Below are positions 57,605 to 64,000 of a stretch of 64,000 nucleotides of DNA, one piece after another; position 1 is the first letter of the stretch; each line of letters opens with the position of its first letter. This stretch comes from Thalassobium sp. R2A62 (GTDB taxonomy: Bacteria; Pseudomonadota; Alphaproteobacteria; Rhodobacterales; Rhodobacteraceae). Below the pieces are notes generated by a model. The model made no database searches. It was not told the DNA's origin and saw only the letters and a program-made list of their open reading frames with translations. The stretch spans positions 2,546,575 to 2,610,574 of the forward strand of contig NZ_GG697169.2 in the NCBI RefSeq assembly GCF_000161835.1, read 5' to 3'. The translations under genes were made by a program, and so were the position numbers.

Positions 57605-57630
57605 GTTTGTTGTCCCTTTGGTTGGCGGTT

Positions 57631-58098
57631 TTAGTCGATCAGCTTGGCGAAAGCTGCGACGTTGTCTTGGCCGTATCCGATCAACTCGATCTTCCAGCCG
57701 GTGGTGTCATCAATTACGGCGACGTGGCCGTTTTCAAGGCGCACGAGGCGCAATGGAGCGTTCAAGTCGACGCCTTGCACGGTGCGTGCGCGGTTCACCG
57801 AGGTCCAGATCACGTCAATGAATCCGGATTTGTTGTCGGTGGAATGCGCCAGCTTGATGCCATCGGAGTCCAAGACCTGCACACCGTCATTACGTGTACC
57901 GTCCAGAATAATGGCGATCTCGCGCACTATGTCGCTGTGGGGGGCTACACCGATGACGGGGCGGTCGGTCAGGCGGGCGTAACCGACCAATACGATCGCA
58001 CCCAACATCAAGGCGAACATCGCTTTGACCAGCACCGCTGGCACCATGTCACGGTCGCGGTATTTCATCTGGTTGGCGAGTGAATTTGTAGCAGTCAT
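57631..58098 (-). CDS. puhC: Photosynthetic complex assembly protein PuhC
   Basis: This 155-residue protein has a short cytoplasmic N-terminus (KYRDRDMVPAVLVKA), one membrane segment (AMFALMLGAIVLVGYARL, about 26-44) and a periplasmic domain with IILDGTRNDGVQVLD and GHVAVIDDTTGWKIELIGYGQDNV. PuhC is needed for efficient reaction-centre and LH1 assembly in Rhodobacter. It lies six bases after puhB and 26 before bciE in the long leftward operon. Confidence 0.92.
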   Translation of the reverse strand: MTATNSLANQMKYRDRDMVPAVLVKAMFALMLGAIVLVGYARLTDRPVIGVAPHSDIVREIAIILDGTRNDGVQVLDSDGIKLAHSTDNKSGFIDVIWTSVNRARTVQGVDLNAPLRLVRLENGHVAVIDDTTGWKIELIGYGQDNVAAFAKLID

Positions 58099-58104
58099 AT
58101 CAAT

Positions 58105-58737
58105 TTACTCCGCAGCAATAGCGTCGCGTGATGCGACAGGTGCAACCTGCGGCATCGACACGCGTGTTTCGGCGGCTTCGGCAAAAATTGCGGCCACGCG
58201 GGCTGCATCTGGGATCGCGCGGAACGCAGGTTGTGTGCGCCGCATATGCCAAGGGCGTACATGCGGCCACGTCATCAAGAACGACAGGCGCGTCTCACCG
58301 ATCAGTTCGAATGTCAGGGTGCCAAGCCCGGACGGGCGGACCGCCACGTTTGCATTTCCAATGCAAACGTATGGCAAGTTCAATGTCATGCTCAAGGCGG
58401 CTCCGATGCGCATACACGCGCGTTTGTTGGTCAATGTGTAGACCGTGCTGCGTGCTTGAACCGTGGCAAGCCCAATCAAAATCAGAGCAACGATGCCGCC
58501 CGCAAAGAGAAACGGAATGCCTTGCGCCATGGCGGCTGTCAGCGACATATCAGGTGAAACCATGATCACGCGGATCGCGGCAAGGGCTACAAAATAACCC
58601 AACACCCAATTTAGAGACCATGCGTCTTTTGCAAGGCGCAGCGGGCTCGGTGCGCCTTGCCACAAGATATGTTCATCCTCTGGCAGGGCTTCGGGAAGTC
58701 CGTGGACCGGCTCAAATTTAAAATCATCGTGGTGCAT
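58105..58737 (-). CDS. puhB: Photosynthetic complex assembly protein PuhB
   Basis: This 210-residue protein has about three membrane segments followed by a PH-like (bPH) domain with TVYTLTNKRACMRIGAALSMTLNLPYVCI. It starts MHHDDFKFEPVHGLPEALPEDEHILWQGAPSP, the PuhB mark. PuhB is a dimeric factor for reaction-centre assembly in Rhodobacter capsulatus. It follows puhA by 58 bases. Confidence 0.93.
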   Translation of the reverse strand: MHHDDFKFEPVHGLPEALPEDEHILWQGAPSPLRLAKDAWSLNWVLGYFVALAAIRVIMVSPDMSLTAAMAQGIPFLFAGGIVALILIGLATVQARSTVYTLTNKRACMRIGAALSMTLNLPYVCIGNANVAVRPSGLGTLTFELIGETRLSFLMTWPHVRPWHMRRTQPAFRAIPDAARVAAIFAEAAETRVSMPQVAPVASRDAIAAE

Positions 58738-58795
58738 TTTATCGTCCCCTTTGGCGTATGTGTCGGACCGTGGCTAAAGGCCCGACAGTGCTGGA

Positions 58796-59569
58796 TTAGA
58801 TCTTTGGCTCATTGCGCGACGGATCAGCATAAAGCGTGCCACCACCGTAGTAGGCCATGATTTTTTCTTCCTCGAGCAGCGTGATTTGATCTGGTTTTGC
58901 AATTCCTGGCACGTCTGCAAAGTTCGCCTCAAACAACGAACGCACAGTCACGCGGTCATTCTGAATTTTGCAAAAATTGATTGGGATCAGGCGTGTGTTG
59001 CCTTTGCCCTCTGGGTTCAGGTCAATGGTCAGATAACGGACCATCTGCTCTGGCACATCGATCCACATGTCGAGGATACGGCCGATAACTTGACCATCGC
59101 CTGCGACCACGGGCTTACCACGCGGATCACGCCCTGCAGAAACTGCAAAGTCAGGCAGATTGGACATCGCTTGGATCTTGTTGTGGCCGTGCGCGTCAAG
59201 TTCGGTCACATCGCGGCGCGGTGCCCATGCAGCGGCACCAATGCCGTCAACCATTGGATTGCCAGTGGGTATATAAGGCGAGCCTGCGGAAGCGGCAGTC
59301 GCTTCCATCGCAAGTTCCTTACGCTCGGGGTTTTGGCCCGATGGGACTGAAACTTCACCGCGACCGTGCGGCAGGTGGAACGTCTTGTCAGATGGCGTTG
59401 GGAACAAACCCACGCTGGCAGATTCGTTGCCATCTTCACGCTCCAGCGGATAGCCTTCGCGCATGTTTTCTGTCTGCAGATAATAAACCAGCAGTGTGAA
59501 AAAGATCCAGAACATCCAGATCGCGGCGCTTGCCAGATCGAAGTTTCCAAAGAATTCATTGCCAACCAT
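58796..59569 (-). CDS. puhA: Photosynthetic reaction centre H subunit
   Basis: PuhA covers the cytoplasmic face of the L-M core and guides protons to the QB quinone. The 257-residue protein has one N-terminal membrane helix (AAIWMFWIFFTLLVYYLQTENMREGYPLE) and a PRC-barrel domain with VVAGDGQVIGRILDMWIDVPEQMVRYLTIDL. The ATG is behind AAAGGAGACAACT. It follows lhaA by 18 bases, as in other purple bacteria. Confidence 0.97.
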   Translation of the reverse strand: MVGNEFFGNFDLASAAIWMFWIFFTLLVYYLQTENMREGYPLEREDGNESASVGLFPTPSDKTFHLPHGRGEVSVPSGQNPERKELAMEATAASAGSPYIPTGNPMVDGIGAAAWAPRRDVTELDAHGHNKIQAMSNLPDFAVSAGRDPRGKPVVAGDGQVIGRILDMWIDVPEQMVRYLTIDLNPEGKGNTRLIPINFCKIQNDRVTVRSLFEANFADVPGIAKPDQITLLEEEKIMAYYGGGTLYADPSRNEPKI

Positions 59570-59587
59570 AGTTGTCTCCTTTGCGTG

Positions 59588-61011
59588 TCATATCGGAAAA
59601 TCCGTCAATTCAAGTTTGCGCGGATTTGATGTGTCTAAGCCTTTGGCGCGGACAAGCGGACCAAGGGCTACGAGTGTGATAAACAAGAGGCCGATTTCGA
59701 TCTGGTAGACGACCGAATAGCCGATAGAAGGGGCTTGCAGGACGTCCCCAAGGATGCCGTTGGACGCGGCGGAATTGACTAAATCACGCGTTGCACCACC
59801 GATGAAAATGGACAGGCCAGCGCCCGTGGCTTGGGCAGCGCCCCAGACGCCAAGGGCAAGGCCGCGACCTGCTGAACCCGCGACGTTGATTGTCATTGCG
59901 GCGGTCAAAGTAGCGACGGCGAACAAGCCTCCGCCAAGACCGATGAGAGCTGCGCCTGTGTAGAAAAGGATTGGCGAAGCAAGGGGGGCAGAAAGAAGCA
60001 CTGCGCTGAAAGCGAGGATGCCCACGATCACGCCGCGTCCGCCCATACGGTAAGTGTCGATGCCATTCGACAACCAACGCGCAGCAAGACCAAAGCCCAG
60101 CAATGCACCACAAGCCCACATTGCCGTCAGCAAGGTTGTGGCGGAGACTGAAAGCCCAAGAATCTCACCGCCATATGGCTCGAGCAAGACATCCTGCATG
60201 TTGAATGCAATCGTTCCAAGGAAGATTGTTACCACGAGCCGCAACATGTCCGTCTCGCGCGTCAGATCAGCCCAAGCAGTGCGGAATGCGGGCTGCGGCG
60301 CGCTGCGTTCGTCCTTGGTCATGGGAGACATCTTTTCCTGTTTCCACAGTGCGACAATGTTCAAAACCATCGTGACAACGGCGGCACCTTGCACGACTTG
60401 AACCAGCAGTAACGAAGAATAATCTTTCAGCAGCGAGCCGATGATCACAGCAGAAACGCCCATGCCCAACAGGTACATAACATAAAGAAGAGACACTACC
60501 TTGGCGCGGGTTTCCTCGCTTGCGCGGTCAGCGGCGAGGGCGAGGCCCGCAGTTTGTGTCATGTGCATGCCAAGGCCAGTAAGCAAGAAGGCAAGGGCAG
60601 CTGCGACTTGGCCGAAAAAGCCTGCATCAATGGCGGAATCACCAGCCAAGACAAGCAATGCCATTGGCATGATAGCGAGGCCACCGAACTGCCAAAGTGT
60701 GCCGAACCAAAGGTAGGGGACACGCTTCCAACCAATGGCAGAACGATAATTGTCAGACTTAAAACCAAGCAATGCGCGGAACGGTGCGATCAATACAGGG
60801 ATCGCAATCATGGTCGCTACGATGAAGGCAGGCACTGACAATTCCACGATCATCACGCGATTCAGGGTGCCGAGCAACATGACTGCAGCCATGCCGACAG
60901 AGATTTGAAACAACGACAAACGCAACAGTTGTGACAACGGCAAACCATCGCTTGCTGCATCCGCAAAGGGCAGCATCTTGAGGGTCATACCTTGTACAGC
61001 GCGCTTGGGGA

Positions 61012-61015
<4 letters not shown>
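59588..61015 (-). CDS. lhaA: LH1 assembly protein LhaA (PucC/BCD family)
   Basis: LhaA is a 12-span protein of the bacteriochlorophyll-delivery branch of the major facilitator superfamily, required for normal LH1 assembly. The 475-residue protein has LLRLSLFQISVGMAAVMLLGTLNRVMIVELSVPAF near the start and FRALLGFKSDNYRSAIGWKRVPYLWFGTLWQFGG near 80-113, both family signatures. It overlaps bchM by four bases and lies between bchM and puhA, its usual place. Confidence 0.94.
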
Positions 61016-62588
<1,573 letters not shown>

Positions 62589-62601
62589 CTAAAATTGCGG
62601 G

Positions 62602-64000
62602 TCATTCGGCTGCAATGCCCTCTAGTCTATCTTCAATCGCGTCGGCTGCGTTTTGCAGCGCTGCAAGCGTGTCATCGTCGGGTGCCCAATAGTCGCGATC
62701 TGATGCCTCCAGCAGGCGGTTTGCCATGCGCATCGATGCTTGCGGGTTCAGATCGGCAAGGCGTCTGCGCATCGCGTCATCCAGCACAAACGTCTCTGAA
62801 AGCTCTTGGTATACCCAAGGCTCTACCGTGCCGGTGGTCGCGGACCATCCGACAGTGTTGGTGATATGCGCCTCGATCTGACGCACGCCTTCGTGGCCGT
62901 GGTTCAGCAAAGGTTCATAGAATCTCGGGTTCAAACTGCGCGCGCGCGTCTCTAGCGCTACCTGTTCGCGCAAGGTTCGCACCTTTGCACCACCATGGGT
63001 TTGGTCACCGATATATATCGGGGTCTCTTTCCCGTTCTTGGCGCGCTTCACTGCGGCGGCAATGCCACCTAACGTATCGAAATAGTGGTCAACGGTTGTG
63101 ACGCCCAGTTCCACCGATTCAAGATTTTGGTAAGCCAATTCGACGTGCTCTAGAGTGTCTTGCAACAACGCCGCTTGTTTTGTCGCCTCGCCGTCAACAC
63201 CGTAAGCGAAGCTTTTGCGCGCCTCATACGCATCGGCCAGATCCCCGTCGTCTTCAAAGGCAGAGCTATCAACCAACTGGTTCACGTTGGACCCATACGC
63301 ACCCTCGGCGTTCGAAAATACGCGCAGGGCGGCGGTTTGCAGGTCGCAGTCATTTTCGGTAGCGAACGCCAACGCGTGCTCGCGGATCGGGTTTAGGTCC
63401 AGTGGCTCATCCGCTTGCGCACATTGGAGGGCCGCATCGGCAAGCAACTTGGTTTGCAAAGGCAATAGATCGCGGAAGATGCCAGAAAGCGTCATAACCA
63501 CATCAACGCGCGCGCGACCCAATTCCGCCAATGATAACAAGTCAGCCCCGCAAAGCCGCCCATGCGTATCAAAGCGCGGCACCGCACCCATCAACGTTAG
63601 CGCTTGTGCGATAGGACCACCATTGGATTTGATGTTATCAGACCCCCACAAAACAAGCGCCACAGTCTTGGGTAAAGCGTCATGGGTTTTCAGCAGTTCT
63701 GCGGCCTGACGCGCGCCGTCTTGCATGGCATAAGCGGTCGGCATGCGGAACGGATCGAACGCGTGGATGTTGCGACCAGTAGGCAAGATGTCAGGCGCGT
63801 TGATGATGTCACCACCCGCAACTGGTTTGATAAATTGCCCGTTCAGCGCGTGCATCAAAGCATCCAGTTCGGCATTCTTTGAAAGGTGCGTGCGTGCGTT
63901 GCTGCGTGCCTCGGCGCTGTCAAACGTCATTAGGTTCAACATGTCTTCGACGGCGTCAGCAGACAGATCACGCCCGACAATATGCAAGCCATCAGGGATC
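62602..64000 (-). CDS. bchH: Magnesium chelatase subunit H, C-terminal part (cut by window edge)
   Basis: BchH is the large porphyrin-binding catalytic subunit of Mg-chelatase, normally about 1190 residues. About 465 C-terminal residues are in the window; the frame runs off the right edge (last visible codons read IPDGLHIVGRD). Recognisable parts are GRNIHAFDPFRMPTAYAMQDG, VLWGSDNIKSNGGPIAQAL, the block RVFSNAEGAYGSNVNQLVDSSAF, and the tail MANRLLEASDRDYWAP. bchB, bchN and bchF are expected beyond the edge. Confidence 0.96.
   Translation of the reverse strand, partial: IPDGLHIVGRDLSADAVEDMLNLMTFDSAEARSNARTHLSKNAELDALMHALNGQFIKPVAGGDIINAPDILPTGRNIHAFDPFRMPTAYAMQDGARQAAELLKTHDALPKTVALVLWGSDNIKSNGGPIAQALTLMGAVPRFDTHGRLCGADLLSLAELGRARVDVVMTLSGIFRDLLPLQTKLLADAALQCAQADEPLDLNPIREHALAFATENDCDLQTAALRVFSNAEGAYGSNVNQLVDSSAFEDDGDLADAYEARKSFAYGVDGEATKQAALLQDTLEHVELAYQNLESVELGVTTVDHYFDTLGGIAAAVKRAKNGKETPIYIGDQTHGGAKVRTLREQVALETRARSLNPRFYEPLLNHGHEGVRQIEAHITNTVGWSATTGTVEPWVYQELSETFVLDDAMRRRLADLNPQASMRMANRLLEASDRDYWAPDDDTLAALQNAADAIEDRLEGIAAE

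Overview
This 64 kb window comes from the chromosome of a marine aerobic anoxygenic phototroph of the Rhodobacteraceae (Roseobacter group). The evidence is the alphaproteobacterial dnaA-dnaN-recF-gyrB block and a photosynthesis gene cluster (PGC) in the Rhodobacter/Roseobacter order. The spheroidene-pathway carotenoid genes, the oxygen-dependent enzymes HemF and AcsF, and a PufX-like gene instead of pufC directly after pufM point the same way. From memory of the families, the closest relatives may be in the Loktanella/Yoonia group; this is an inference and was not searched.

Bases 1-8234 hold the replication block: the last codons of an enoyl-CoA hydratase, rpsT with a clear promoter and terminator, dnaA, dnaN, recF, a VOC protein, a LysE exporter and gyrB. 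Bases 8270-19700 hold housekeeping genes: trhO, pncA-pncB, arfB, an unrecognised 18-codon gene that looks like an independent small transcript, a queuosine-precursor transporter, a phytase-like esterase, the endopeptidase mepA, an MFS transporter, a thioesterase, yggT, recQ and yaaA. Bases 19679-23700 are a decaying stretch: a VOC gene and a hybrid histidine kinase broken by frameshifts, an intact thiolase, and a DUF3422 remnant with an internal deletion.

The PGC runs from about 23810 past the right edge. Leftward: crtA-bchI-bchD-bchO-hemF. Rightward: crtI-crtB-tspO, then leftward crtD-crtC, then rightward crtE-crtF and bchC-X-Y-Z-pufQ-B-A-L-M-X-dxs. Leftward again: bchG-orf428-bchP-idi. cycA (cytochrome c2) runs rightward, hemE leftward, and hemC-bciA rightward. 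A long leftward operon, entered at its bchH end, follows: bchH-bchL-bchM-lhaA-puhA-puhB-puhC-bciE-acsF-puhE-hemA. Together these encode supply of isoprenoid (dxs, idi) and tetrapyrrole (hemA, C, E, F) precursors, most of bacteriochlorophyll a synthesis, spheroidenone-type carotenoid synthesis, the reaction centre and LH1, their assembly factors, and the soluble electron donor cytochrome c2. bchB, bchN, bchF and the regulators ppsR/ppaA are not in the window.

Control is visible in the DNA. Nine exact TGT-N12-ACA palindromes, the PpsR/CrtJ operator form, lie in the five start regions crtA/crtI, crtD/crtE, bchC, bchG/cycA and hemE/hemC. Inside the cluster, neighbouring genes usually overlap by 1-11 bases, and three converging gene pairs end in interlocked stop codons. 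A strong hairpin separates pufA from pufL, and a longer one separates pufX from dxs.
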